15,360 nt of DNA, from positions 1 through 15,360 of the forward strand of contig JAVBQJ010000107.1 in assembly GCA_031549115.1 (NCBI GenBank). Reading direction: 5' to 3'. The stretch is from JAVBQJ01 sp031549115. GTDB lineage: Bacteria > Verrucomicrobiota > Lentisphaeria > Victivallales > Victivallaceae. The notes under the pieces were generated by a model. The model saw only the letters and a program-made list of their open reading frames with translations, ran no database searches and was not told the origin of the DNA. The first letter of the stretch is position 1; every line of letters begins with the position of its first letter. Positions 1 through 7,392 of this stretch are shown in pieces. The translations under genes were made by a program, and so were the position numbers.

Positions 1-2
1 GC

Positions 3-31
3 TTGACAATCTGCGCCAGCACGGACATAGT
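3..31 (+). promoter_or_regulatory. sigma70-like promoter at the left edge
   Basis: TTGACA at 3-8 is followed by 17 bases and CATAGT at 26-31 (or TAGTAT at 28-33 with 19 bases). A transcript would start near 38-40, exactly at the first arm of the inverted repeat 39-98. The same layout, TTGACA-N17-CATAGTAT, recurs before gnd at 10391-10421, which supports it being a real promoter form in this genome. The -10 is only a 4/6 match. Confidence 0.45.
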
Positions 32-38
32 ATCTTTT

Positions 39-98
39 GATGGGTTCACGATTTTTACCTCGGTTTTTTAGTCGAAGCAAAGGTAGCGTGAACCCATC
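39..98. repeat. 12-bp inverted repeat nested inside an 8-bp inverted repeat
   Basis: GATGGGTTCACG at 39-50 is repeated perfectly inverted at 87-98. Inside it TACCT (56-60) pairs with AGGTA (81-85), giving an imperfect stem with a 20-base loop. Outside it CTTGACAA at 2-9 is mirrored by TTGTCAAG at 102-109. These outer arms are also the -35 boxes of two promoters that face each other. The repeat could be an RNA hairpin, a pair of operator sites, or a remnant of a small inverted-repeat element; the sequence alone does not decide. Confidence 0.8.
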
Positions 99-103
99 TT
101 TTT
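39..103 (+). ncRNA. candidate small hairpin RNA
   Basis: A transcript starting at the promoter 3-31 would consist almost wholly of the imperfect hairpin 39-98 and then meet a run of T (99-103, CTTTTTG). That is the layout of a short self-terminating RNA of about 65 nt. The loop is large for a plain terminator and the T-run is short. The alternative is a leader or terminator of a gene that lies left of the window. No known RNA family is recognised. Confidence 0.25.
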
Positions 104-108
104 GTCAA
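80..108 (-). promoter_or_regulatory. possible opposing promoter on the minus strand
   Basis: Read on the minus strand, TTGACA (103-108) is followed by 17 bases and TACCTT (80-85). The -35 is perfect, the -10 is poor. The 17-base spacer contains the GATGGGTTCACG repeat, so a protein binding that repeat could block this promoter as well as the plus-strand one at 3-31. It would read toward a gene left of the window. Confidence 0.2.
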
Positions 109-296
109 GTTTTCAGATCTTTATGGGATGGCTGTGGAAAAATTGTGTACATTTTCGAAGAATCGTACTCGAAAAAAACGTCGGAAATCCCCGGTCCCGA
201 TTGATAAAAAGGTCGTATTGCATTTGCAAAACCGCCGAAACATGATATCTTACACTCCGGTTCTTGGCTGTTAAATTTATAATTAAGGTCTTTCCT

Positions 297-1016
297 ATGA
301 GCGCGGACGAAATAACCCTGGGTGCCCTTTTGCTGGCGGCGGTCCTGACCGGCGTAATCCATACGGTCGCCGGACCGGACCACTATCTGCCGTTTATCGC
401 CATCGCCAAAAGCCGGAATTACGGCTGGGGAAAAACCTCCCTGTGGACGCTGCTCTGCGGCATCGGCCATGTCGGCAGCGCGCTCGTGCTGGCGGCGGTG
501 TTCCTGCTGTTCGCGGAAATTCTCTCGGAAGCCCAGTTGGGCTGGCTGGAGGAGTGGCGCGGCCAGATCGCGGCCTATGCGCTGATCGGCATGGGCGCGG
601 CCATGCTGCTCTATTCGCTGCGCAAGCTCTGGAAAAAACGCTCGCATCACCATACCCACATCCACGCCGACGGCACCGCCCATGAGCATCTTCACGCCCA
701 CGATATGCAGCACGGGCACTTCCATGGAAGCGGCAAAAGCCTCTCGTACTGGGTGGTTTTCATCATCTTCGTGCTCGGCCCCTGCGAAGCGCTGTTTCCG
801 CTCCTGACCGCGTCGGCGGTGTTGGGGACGGGAAGCGTGATCCTGGTGGCGGTTGTCTTCAGCCTGGTCACCATCGTAACCATGCTGACGGTGGTCACCG
901 CCGGAACCTTCGGGTTGAAGCTGCTGCGTTTCCGCTGGCTGGAGCAATACTCCTCCGAAGTCGCCGGAGCCACTGTGATGTGCTGCGGGCTGGCGATTGC
1001 TTTCCTCGGATTGTAA
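297..1016 (+). CDS. UreH/NicO-type nickel/cobalt permease with His-rich loop
   Basis: 239-residue polytopic membrane protein with about six hydrophobic segments. It probably moves Ni2+ or Co2+ across the inner membrane. The first segment carries HTVAGPDH (His22, Asp28, His29), the HX5DH form of the metal motif seen in UreH-like members of the NiCoT/NicO superfamily; classic NiCoT proteins have HX4DH. A second conserved stretch, LGPCEALFPLL, follows the central loop. The loop, about residues 120-145, holds 12 histidines and probably collects metal. The ATG at 297 is preferred over the in-frame TTG at 264 because TAAGG at 284-288 is spaced 8 bases from it. No urease, hydrogenase or cobalamin gene lies nearby, so the metal and direction (import or efflux) are inferred from family only. 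No clear terminator follows; only a weak AT-rich hairpin at 1018-1033 is present. Confidence 0.8.
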   Translation: MSADEITLGALLLAAVLTGVIHTVAGPDHYLPFIAIAKSRNYGWGKTSLWTLLCGIGHVGSALVLAAVFLLFAEILSEAQLGWLEEWRGQIAAYALIGMGAAMLLYSLRKLWKKRSHHHTHIHADGTAHEHLHAHDMQHGHFHGSGKSLSYWVVFIIFVLGPCEALFPLLTASAVLGTGSVILVAVVFSLVTIVTMLTVVTAGTFGLKLLRFRWLEQYSSEVAGATVMCCGLAIAFLGL

Positions 1017-1075
1017 GTTTTTCGCCGGAAAAAGCGAAATTCCCCGAAATAATCCATAAATCTCTCGTGCCGGGG

Positions 1076-1108
1076 TTGAAAATAACGAAAAAAGTAATAT
1101 TCTACTAT
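1076..1108 (+). promoter_or_regulatory. possible promoter of the arginine decarboxylase operon
   Basis: In the AT-rich stretch 1076-1130, TTGAAA (1076-1081) is followed after 16 bases by TATTCT (1098-1103), or after 21 bases by TACTAT (1103-1108). Both -10 candidates match 4/6. Transcription would start near 1110-1115 and produce a leader of about 300 nt before the decarboxylase start. The AT-richness contrasts with the flanking coding DNA, but the boxes are weak. Confidence 0.3.
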
Positions 1109-1163
1109 AGAGGAGTTTTATTTTTTTCTTGCGTAGTGGACGTTTTGTAAAAAGGGGAAAGCT

Positions 1164-1268
1164 ATGACGTATTTTACTCTTGCCGCAACTGCTGTCTGTT
1201 ATTCTCTCCGCCGACGGGCAACGCAACGACTTTCCGGAAAAGGCAATACCGCAAGCATCGGTCACTGA
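1164..1268 (+). CDS. candidate 34-codon leader peptide of the arginine decarboxylase operon
   Basis: ATG at 1164 is preceded by AAAGGGGA (1152-1159), a good SD site, and the frame ends at TGA 1266-1268 after 34 codons. The peptide has a hydrophobic stretch (residues 4-15) and then SLRRRATQR, with three consecutive Arg codons (CGC CGA CGG) and a fourth soon after. It ends 139 nt before the decarboxylase ATG, and GC-rich hairpins begin five bases after its stop. An Arg-containing short ORF with a strong SD ahead of an arginine-consuming enzyme is the layout of an attenuator leader. The closest known parallel in layout is SpeFL, a 34-residue ornithine-sensing peptide upstream of E. coli speF; no sequence similarity is claimed. 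It could also be a small membrane protein or a chance ORF. Confidence 0.45.
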   Translation: MTYFTLAATAVCYSLRRRATQRLSGKGNTASIGH

Positions 1269-1272
1269 GCCT

Positions 1273-1305
1273 GCCGGCCCGCCGGCTATCGCCACGCCGC
1301 GCGTG
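1273..1305 (+). promoter_or_regulatory. two GC-rich hairpins after the leader stop codon
   Basis: GCCGG (1273-1277) pairs with CCGGC (1282-1286) across a 4-base loop, and CACGC (1293-1297) pairs with GCGTG (1301-1305) across a 3-base loop. They begin right behind the leader TGA, where a ribosome stalled late in the leader would cover the first one. No T-run follows, so if they control expression it would be through Rho access or translation rather than intrinsic termination. Confidence 0.35.
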
Positions 1306-1395
1306 TCATTCCCGTATTTCAACAAAATCGACCGGAACAGGAGGAGTCCGCAACGCTGCACCGCTGTGTCGTATTCGATGATTGCACAAATTCAG

Positions 1396-1401
1396 AGGAG
1401 G
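1396..1401 (+). promoter_or_regulatory. ribosome binding site fixing the adiA-like start
   Basis: AGGAGG lies 6 bases before ATG 1408. It decides the start: the open frame runs upstream to 1180, but the upstream in-frame ATG at 1378 has no SD at proper distance, and those extra residues (ending in QRRRR) are just the translated leader and SD. Confidence 0.85.
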
Positions 1402-1407
1402 AGAAGG

Positions 1408-3783
1408 ATGAAGATCAACAAGAATATTCTGTTCATTGTCAACTCGGCCAATTGGGCACATGAACATCCGACCATCGTCGCACTTAAAAATCTGGGAAAG
1501 GCCTTGGCCGATCTGAACCTCGATGTGCACTATGCCTGGTCGTTGGAAAACGGAATCACGCTGGTGCGCGAAAGCCCCAAATACAGCGCGATCGGCATCT
1601 ATCTGGATGACGAAAGCAGCAATACCGAAAACGAGGCGCTGACACTCATCAAAGAGATCCGTTCGGTGTCGGAAAGCCTGCCGATTTTCGCGTTGACCCG
1701 GGAGGACATCATCTCCACGCTGCCGCTCGACCTGATCAACGAAGTCAAAGAATATATTTATCTCTTTTCCGAAACGCCGGAGTTTACCGCCAACCGGATT
1801 TTCACCGCCATCTTCCAATACAACAAGCATCTCCTGCCGCCTTACTTCAAAACCCTGAAGGACTTTACCCAGGACGGCGATTATTACTGGGATTGCCCGG
1901 GGCACATGGGCGGAATGGCCTATTTGAAGCACCCCATCGGGGTGGAGTTTTTCAATTTCTTCGGCGAAAATATGTTCCGCGCCGACATCGGCGTCGCGAC
2001 CTCGGAAATGGGCGATTACCTGATCCATGCCGGGCCGCCCCGGAAATCCGAGGAGATGGCCGCCAGGATATTCGGCGCGGATTGGACTCTTTATACTGTT
2101 TCCGGCTCCTCGGGCTCGAACCGGATCGTCGCCCAGGGTGCGGTTGGCGCCAATGAAATCACCGTGGTCGACCGGAATTGCCATAAATCGCTGAACCACG
2201 GCCTGACCCTTTGCGGCGCGCGTCCGGTTTACATGAAGCCGACCCGGAACGGCTACGGCCTGATCGGCCCCATCCCCGCCAAGCGCATGGCGAAAGAGCA
2301 TATCGACAAACTGATCGCCGCCAGCCCGATCGCCAAGGGTGCCGTAGCGCCGGAGCCGACCTACGCGGTGGTGACCAATTGCACCTACGACGGCTTCTGC
2401 TACAATGCCAGTAAAGTCGTCGATACCCTGAAAGACAGCGTGCCGCGCGTCCACTTCGACGAAGCGTGGTATGCGTACGCCAAATTCCACCCGATTTATA
2501 CGGAACGCTTCGCGATGGGGGTGAGCGATAAGATCGAAAACATGCCGACCATTTTCGCGGTCCAATCCACCCACAAAATGCTGCCGGCGCTTTCGATGGC
2601 ATCGATGATCCATGTCAAAAAGAGCGATCGCGCCCCGCTCGATTTCGATGATTTCAACGATTCGTTCATGATGCACGGGACGACGTCGCCGTATTATCCG
2701 ATCATTGCCTCCATCGATGTCGCCGTATCCATGATGAAGGGCAGCTCCGGGACCCATCTGGTACAGGAATCCATCGAAGACGCGATCGCGTTCCGTAAGG
2801 CGATTGTCAGCATCAAGCGCAAAATCCAGGAGAAAACGCCGGGAGACTGGTTCTTCGATGTCCTGCAGCCGACGGAGGTCAAAGATCCCGCGACCGGCAA
2901 GACGTATTCGTTTGAAGATGCGCCGGTGTCGTTGCTGAGCCGCGAGCCTTCGTGCTGGACGCTGGCTCCGGAGGCGAAGTGGCATGGATTCGCCAAAGAG
3001 GATATCGCCGATACCGACTGTATGCTCGACCCGGTCAAGGTCACCGTCACCTGCCCCGGCATCACGCCGGACGGCAAATATCAGAAGATGGGTATCCCCG
3101 GCTATGTGATGACCAAGTTCCTGGACGACAGGAGGACGGAAATCGCCCGGACCGGGGATTATACGCTGCTGATCCTGTTTTCGGTCGGCACCACGAAGGG
3201 CAAGTGGGGCACATTGATCGAAAGCCTGCTGGAATTCAAGCGGCTGTACGACAACGGCGCGTTGGTCGTCGACGCGATACCGTCGTTGGCGGAAAAAGCG
3301 CCCCAATATGCGCAGATGACGCTGAAGGAGTTGTGCCAGGCCACGCACGATATGATGAGCAAGCTCGATTTGATTGCGCATCTGGACAAGGCCGCCAATA
3401 CCGATCCGGAACCGGTGCTGTCGCCGGCGGAAGCCTACCAGAAGGTCGTGCGTTACCAGGTGGAACACGTCAAGCTCAAAGATTATCCGTCGCGGATTGC
3501 CGCCAGCATGCTGGTGCCGTATCCGCCCGGAATTCCGATGCTCATGCCCGGCGAGCGAATTTCCGGGGATGACAAGGGCATCATCGGCTATCTCGAGGCA
3601 TTGCAGGAATTCGATAAGCGCTTCCCCGGCTTCGAACATGAAATTCAGGGGGTGAATGTCGATGAAAACGGCGATTTCTGGGTGCGGGTGATTGTCGAGA
3701 ATGACAAAAAAGCACCGGCGGAAAAGAGAGCTTCGTTCAAGCCGCGCAAGGTATCCAGCGCCATCAAAAAGGGCCGCATGTAA
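1408..3783 (+). CDS. adiA: biodegradative arginine decarboxylase, AdiA-like
   Basis: 791-residue PLP enzyme of the large fold-type I basic amino acid decarboxylases. It probably converts L-arginine to agmatine plus CO2 in the cytoplasm, consuming a proton. Layout: N-terminal wing domain (about 1-135), linker, PLP core with TVSGSSGSNR, NCTYDGFCYN, HFDEAWYAYAKFHPIY (Asp351 faces the PLP ring) and STHKML with the Schiff-base Lys390, then a C-terminal domain with YPPGIPML and FPGFEHE. DEAWYAYA, NCTYDGxCYN and FPGFEHE follow E. coli AdiA more closely than CadA or SpeC/SpeF as recalled, so arginine is the likely substrate; ornithine or lysine cannot be fully excluded. It is about 35 residues longer than AdiA, mostly a basic Lys/Arg tail. 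It is preceded by a candidate leader peptide and followed after 28 bases by an antiporter gene, so the two are most likely co-transcribed. Confidence 0.88.
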   Translation: MKINKNILFIVNSANWAHEHPTIVALKNLGKALADLNLDVHYAWSLENGITLVRESPKYSAIGIYLDDESSNTENEALTLIKEIRSVSESLPIFALTREDIISTLPLDLINEVKEYIYLFSETPEFTANRIFTAIFQYNKHLLPPYFKTLKDFTQDGDYYWDCPGHMGGMAYLKHPIGVEFFNFFGENMFRADIGVATSEMGDYLIHAGPPRKSEEMAARIFGADWTLYTVSGSSGSNRIVAQGAVGANEITVVDRNCHKSLNHGLTLCGARPVYMKPTRNGYGLIGPIPAKRMAKEHIDKLIAASPIAKGAVAPEPTYAVVTNCTYDGFCYNASKVVDTLKDSVPRVHFDEAWYAYAKFHPIYTERFAMGVSDKIENMPTIFAVQSTHKMLPALSMASMIHVKKSDRAPLDFDDFNDSFMMHGTTSPYYPIIASIDVAVSMMKGSSGTHLVQESIEDAIAFRKAIVSIKRKIQEKTPGDWFFDVLQPTEVKDPATGKTYSFEDAPVSLLSREPSCWTLAPEAKWHGFAKEDIADTDCMLDPVKVTVTCPGITPDGKYQKMGIPGYVMTKFLDDRRTEIARTGDYTLLILFSVGTTKGKWGTLIESLLEFKRLYDNGALVVDAIPSLAEKAPQYAQMTLKELCQATHDMMSKLDLIAHLDKAANTDPEPVLSPAEAYQKVVRYQVEHVKLKDYPSRIAASMLVPYPPGIPMLMPGERISGDDKGIIGYLEALQEFDKRFPGFEHEIQGVNVDENGDFWVRVIVENDKKAPAEKRASFKPRKVSSAIKKGRM

Positions 3784-3811
3784 ATAAAAACCGGAAAGGG
3801 GTCATGATTTT

Positions 3812-5287
3812 ATGTCGAAAGAAAGCAAACCAGACAGAGCCTCGGCAAAACTCGGCTTTTTCGCCCTGGTTACCGTTGTGGTCAGTTCGATGCTGGGGGG
3901 CGGGGTTTACAGCCTGCCCCAGAATACGGCACAGTCCTCCGCCGCCGGTCCGGTGATCATCGCCTGGATCATCGCCGGTCTGGGCGTGTACTTCATCGCG
4001 AACTCGTTCCGGGTCCTGTCCGACGTCCGGCCCGACCTGAAAGCCGGTGTCTACATGTACGCCCGGGAGGGCTTCGGCCGGTTCATCGGCTTCATCACCG
4101 CATGGGGATACTGGCTGATGACCATATTCGGCAACGTGGCCTTTGCCGTCATCCTGATGGACGCGTTGAATTATTTCTTCCCCGGTGTGTTCGCGGGCGG
4201 GAATAATTTGAATTCCATCATTGTCGGATCGATCCTGATCTGGATCTACTATGCCTTGGTGCTGGCGGGCATCAAACGGGCGAGTCTGGTGAACGTGGCC
4301 GGGACGATCAGCAACCTGCTTCCGATTTTCCTGTTCATCGTCGTGCTGTTGTTTGCATTCCGTTTTTCGCACTTCGACATGAATTTCTGGGGCAATTCGG
4401 CCACGATCGCGTCGCAGGATCTGGGCTCGGTCGCCGCGCAGATCAAAGCGCCGATGCTGGTGGCGTTGTGGTGCTTCATCGGTGTGGAAGGCGCGGTGGT
4501 GCTGTCGGGGCGGGCGAAAAAACCGCGCGACGTCGGCAAAGCCACGACCATCGGTTTCGTGATTGCGCTTTGCATTTACATGCTGCTGTCGGTTCTGCCG
4601 TTCGGCATCACCGACCAGCACACCCTGGAAGGCATCGCCAATCCGTCGACGGCGGGCGTGCTGGAGATGATTGTCGGGAAATGGGGCGCGTGGCTGATGA
4701 ACATCGGGCTGATTCTGTCGGTTCTGGCCAGCTGGATCGCGTGGACGCTGCTCTGTGCGGAAATTCCGATGGTGGCGGGCCAGAACGGGACATTCCCGAA
4801 GTCATTCAGTAAAGTCAACAAAAACGGCACCGCCGGATTCAGTCTGTTGGTGAGCTCGATTATCATGCAGGCTTCGATGCTGCTGGTGTATTTCGCCCGC
4901 GACGCCTGGCAGGCGACGTACAGCGTGAGCTCGCTGGTCATGCTCCCGGCTTATCTGACGACGACCTTGTTCCTGTTCAAAATCTGCTTTACCAAAGAAT
5001 ACCGTAAATATGCCGCCAAGGGCATGTTCCTGGCGACCATCAGCGGGGTTATCGGCTGCTTGTTCTGCCTGTTCATGTTTTATGCGGGCGGACTGGAATA
5101 CGTCGCGATGATTCCGATCCTGCTGACATTGGGCGTGCCGGTGTTCGTCCGGGCGCGCAAGGAGCAGATCGCCCAGGGCGACAAATCGCCGGTGTTTTTG
5201 CCCGCGGAAAAATACTGCCTGTGGATTCTGCTGGCGCTGGATGTGCTCGCCATCGTCCTCGTCGCCACCGGAGCGATCAAGCTGTAA
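3812..5287 (+). CDS. basic amino acid/polyamine antiporter, APA family (AdiC/AaxC/ArcD-like)
   Basis: 491-residue APC-superfamily transporter with about 12 membrane segments, in the inner membrane. TM1 carries the substrate-backbone binding loop SSMLGGGVYSLPQN (residues 25-38). FIGVEGA around Glu226 matches the FIGVESA segment of AdiC that contains its gating glutamate. LKAGVYMYAREGFG is typical of the arginine/ornithine antiporter subgroup. By position, 28 bases behind an arginine decarboxylase, it most likely exchanges arginine for agmatine, completing a proton-consuming cycle; Chlamydia AaxC and enterobacterial AdiC are functional parallels. ATG 3812 is chosen because GGAAAGGGG (3793-3801) lies 10 bases upstream; the earlier ATG at 3804 is out of frame. 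A strong terminator closes the unit. Exact substrates are inferred from context. Confidence 0.88.
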   Translation: MSKESKPDRASAKLGFFALVTVVVSSMLGGGVYSLPQNTAQSSAAGPVIIAWIIAGLGVYFIANSFRVLSDVRPDLKAGVYMYAREGFGRFIGFITAWGYWLMTIFGNVAFAVILMDALNYFFPGVFAGGNNLNSIIVGSILIWIYYALVLAGIKRASLVNVAGTISNLLPIFLFIVVLLFAFRFSHFDMNFWGNSATIASQDLGSVAAQIKAPMLVALWCFIGVEGAVVLSGRAKKPRDVGKATTIGFVIALCIYMLLSVLPFGITDQHTLEGIANPSTAGVLEMIVGKWGAWLMNIGLILSVLASWIAWTLLCAEIPMVAGQNGTFPKSFSKVNKNGTAGFSLLVSSIIMQASMLLVYFARDAWQATYSVSSLVMLPAYLTTTLFLFKICFTKEYRKYAAKGMFLATISGVIGCLFCLFMFYAGGLEYVAMIPILLTLGVPVFVRARKEQIAQGDKSPVFLPAEKYCLWILLALDVLAIVLVATGAIKL

Positions 5288-5309
5288 ACGGGAAAAGCTG
5301 AAAAAAACG

Positions 5310-5350
5310 AATGTGCGGGAACCGGGGCATAAACCCGGTTCCCGCACATT
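5310..5350. terminator. strong intrinsic terminator behind the antiporter gene
   Basis: A perfect 17-bp stem (5310-5326 with 5334-5350) closes a 7-base loop (GCATAAA). It is flanked by an A-run on the left (5301-5307) and TTGTATTTTA on the right, so it can act in both directions. It ends the decarboxylase-antiporter unit and isolates it from the Sel1 gene. Confidence 0.88.
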
Positions 5351-5414
5351 GTATTTTACGTTTCCGGTGTTACATTCTCTCATACTCTGTGCAAAATAAC
5401 AAGGACATCGGGAA

Positions 5415-6650
5415 ATGAGGTTTTTGCGGGCGGCGGTTTTCCTGCTCATTGTCGTGACGGCCGTCATTGTGGGCGGCCGGTGGTACTGCGAGCGCAAACT
5501 GGATAACGATGCGTTCGATAGAGCTCTGGAGCTTTATTATGCGGAGGGTAGCCAACGCGATATCGATACGGCCATTGTTCTTTTCCGGATGGTGTCCGCC
5601 GAAATTCCGGAGGCGAATCTCTATCTGGGGTTCTGCTACTTCTATGGAGATGACGTCAAACTGAATTATAAGGCGGCTGCCGCTTTTTTCAGAGAGGCGG
5701 CGGTTAAGGGCGACGCCGAAGCGCAATACATGCTCGGCATGTGCTTCTATGACGGAAAAGGCGTCGAAAAAAATCTGGAGCAGGCGGCGCATTGGTTGGA
5801 AAAATCCGCTTCCGCCGCTAATCCGGATGCGCAATTGCAGCTCGGGAATATGTATGCGGATGGCGAAGGAGTTTCCAAAGATGAAACCATTGCGACCGCC
5901 TGGTTCCGGCGCGCGGCCGAACAGGACGATGCCTCCGGAGCGTGCAACCTGGGAATTGCGTACCTGTACGGTAGTGGTGTGGCCGAGGACCACGAACAAG
6001 GGATATACTGGCTGAAAAAAGCCGCCGGACTGGATTCGCCGGTGGCTCACTACGAATTGGCGTATTGCTGTCATGAGGGCAAAGGCCTGAAGCAAGACCG
6101 TGACGAGGCGGTTAGATTCTTGCACAAAGCAATCGAGCTGGACCCCGATTACATCGAGGCGCTGGAGACTTTGGCGGAATGCTATAAAGACTGCGTTAAG
6201 GACGCTCAAAAAGCGCAGGAGTATGCTCAAAGGGCGAATGCATCCAGGGAGCTGGAGCAAGCCCGTCCGGCCGACCTGCCGCGATTTCTGCGGCAGGCGC
6301 GAAAGAGCTCTGATTCCGGCGACTATCGAACCGCGTATGACATGTTTCTGATCTATGAACGCGAATGTATTCTCGAGGAAGAAGAGATCACATCGGGAAT
6401 CGGATACTGGAAAAAAATGTTCCAGTCGTATGAACCCGCTAGGGAAAAACTTCAAGAGATTCTGGCGGCAAAAGAGGACTATATACGCCAGGGAAACCTG
6501 TCCGGTTATCTGCTGGAAACCGTGGCCGATTTGAATGAACTTTTACAACAGCCGCGGCAGACGCAAGTATTTTTCCGGGAACTGGAGGGTAAATTTCCCG
6601 AGCGCATGCGGAAATATAAGCAAAAGTTCAGCGGGATTTTTGCCGACTAG
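5415..6650 (+). CDS. membrane-anchored Sel1-repeat protein
   Basis: 411 residues. An N-terminal hydrophobic segment (about 4-21, after MRFLR) acts as an uncleaved anchor or signal peptide, placing the rest outside the inner membrane. From about residue 67 to 243 there are five Sel1-like repeats of about 36 residues with the pattern AxxxLGxxYxxGxGVxxDxxxAxxWxxKAA, then a TPR-like helix pair and a helical, charged C-terminal third. Sel1 repeats are protein-protein scaffolds, often in envelope or signalling complexes; the partner here is unknown. ATG 5415 has AAGGA 9 bases upstream. No convincing promoter was seen in the 64 bases after the terminator. The gene looks less GC-rich than zwf or gnd. 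It meets the next gene tail to tail: both stop codons share the bases CTAG at 6647-6650. Confidence 0.85.
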   Translation: MRFLRAAVFLLIVVTAVIVGGRWYCERKLDNDAFDRALELYYAEGSQRDIDTAIVLFRMVSAEIPEANLYLGFCYFYGDDVKLNYKAAAAFFREAAVKGDAEAQYMLGMCFYDGKGVEKNLEQAAHWLEKSASAANPDAQLQLGNMYADGEGVSKDETIATAWFRRAAEQDDASGACNLGIAYLYGSGVAEDHEQGIYWLKKAAGLDSPVAHYELAYCCHEGKGLKQDRDEAVRFLHKAIELDPDYIEALETLAECYKDCVKDAQKAQEYAQRANASRELEQARPADLPRFLRQARKSSDSGDYRTAYDMFLIYERECILEEEEITSGIGYWKKMFQSYEPAREKLQEILAAKEDYIRQGNLSGYLLETVADLNELLQQPRQTQVFFRELEGKFPERMRKYKQKFSGIFAD

Positions 6651-7375
6651 TCGCAGTCAAGCATTTTTTCGCGCAGCAGGCGGTAGCGTTCCGGGAGCCA
6701 TGACGGCGTACCGGCGACGGCTTCCGGCAGCGGGTGGCGGCGGAGATCGCAGGGCGCGATCAACAGTTCGATCGCTTCGCAGCCGGTATGGTTGGCGAGC
6801 GTGAACAACTCCTCCATCGCTTCGTCGGCGATGGCGATGCAGCCGACGGAGCCGCCTTTCCCATGGATCATGATATCGCCGCCGAGCTGCTCGACGTCAC
6901 GGCCGTCCAGTTCGGCCATGGCGATGTCTTCGGGGTTCGGGTAGGCGACGCGCAGCGCCAGATAAAACGCGCTGTTGGGGTGGAGCGATTCAATGGCGTA
7001 GCACCCCTCCGGGACCTGAAGATCGCCCTGCTGCAGCTTCGGACCCGCGGTGCCGGAGGCGGCAAGCACCGGGTAGATTTTCAGCAGTTTCCACGGCTCC
7101 GCTTCGGCATTGCGTCCATAGACCTCCAGACGCTTTTCCGCCTTCAGCACCAGCAATCGCAGAGCCGAAGGCATTTCGTCGAGCTGCAGACGTATCCGGG
7201 CGGCGGCGCCGAACTGCCGGACGCGCTCTTCGGCCGAATATTGGAAAAAACGCCCGACGGTGTAGTTGTAAGCGAAGCGCAGCCAGGGGCGCGGCACGAA
7301 CAGCTTCGCCGCCAAGACGACGGCCAGCAGCACGAGCAGCAGATACAATAATCGGGAACGGCCGAAAAATTTCAT
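6647..7375 (-). CDS. YafK/DpaA-like L,D-transpeptidase-fold murein enzyme
   Basis: 242 residues with an N-terminal membrane anchor or signal (about 9-26) and a YkuD/L,D-transpeptidase catalytic domain. LKIYPVLAASGTAGPKLQQGD, then PEGCYAI and LHPNSAFYLALRVAYPN, and finally IMIHGKGGSVGCIAI with His171 and nucleophile Cys179 follow the YafK pattern. Family members act on peptidoglycan in the periplasm; E. coli YafK (DpaA) is an amidase that detaches Braun lipoprotein from murein rather than making cross-links. Which reaction applies here is not visible. The start at 7375 gives a typical anchor (MKFFGRSRLLYLLLVLL) but no clear SD precedes it. A 12-bp hairpin separates it from the upstream GH20 gene, 58 bases away, so it may be read as the last gene of that unit. 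Confidence 0.82.
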   Translation of the reverse strand: MKFFGRSRLLYLLLVLLAVVLAAKLFVPRPWLRFAYNYTVGRFFQYSAEERVRQFGAAARIRLQLDEMPSALRLLVLKAEKRLEVYGRNAEAEPWKLLKIYPVLAASGTAGPKLQQGDLQVPEGCYAIESLHPNSAFYLALRVAYPNPEDIAMAELDGRDVEQLGGDIMIHGKGGSVGCIAIADEAMEELFTLANHTGCEAIELLIAPCDLRRHPLPEAVAGTPSWLPERYRLLREKMLDCD

Positions 7376-7392
7376 TGCGGGAGTGAATATGC

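Noticed and set aside
1..110. Terminal inverted repeat of an insertion sequence
   Set aside because: The nested repeats enclose only about 100 bases, there is no transposase in the window and no visible target-site duplication; promoter or RNA explanations fit better.
105..1361. Long minus-strand open frame of 418 codons opposite the permease and the leader region
   Set aside because: It runs antisense to a well-supported membrane protein gene, has low-complexity Gln/His/Arg-rich sequence typical of GC-rich shadow frames, and matches no family.
1180..1407. N-terminal extension of the decarboxylase from the TTG at 1180
   Set aside because: The extra 76 residues do not look like AdiA, the last of them translate the SD itself, and ATG 1408 with AGGAGG is a far better start.
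1306..3639. 777-codon minus-strand frame opposite the arginine decarboxylase
   Set aside because: It mirrors a gene with clear catalytic motifs. Its Arg/Gly/His-rich make-up is an antisense shadow of GC-rich codons.
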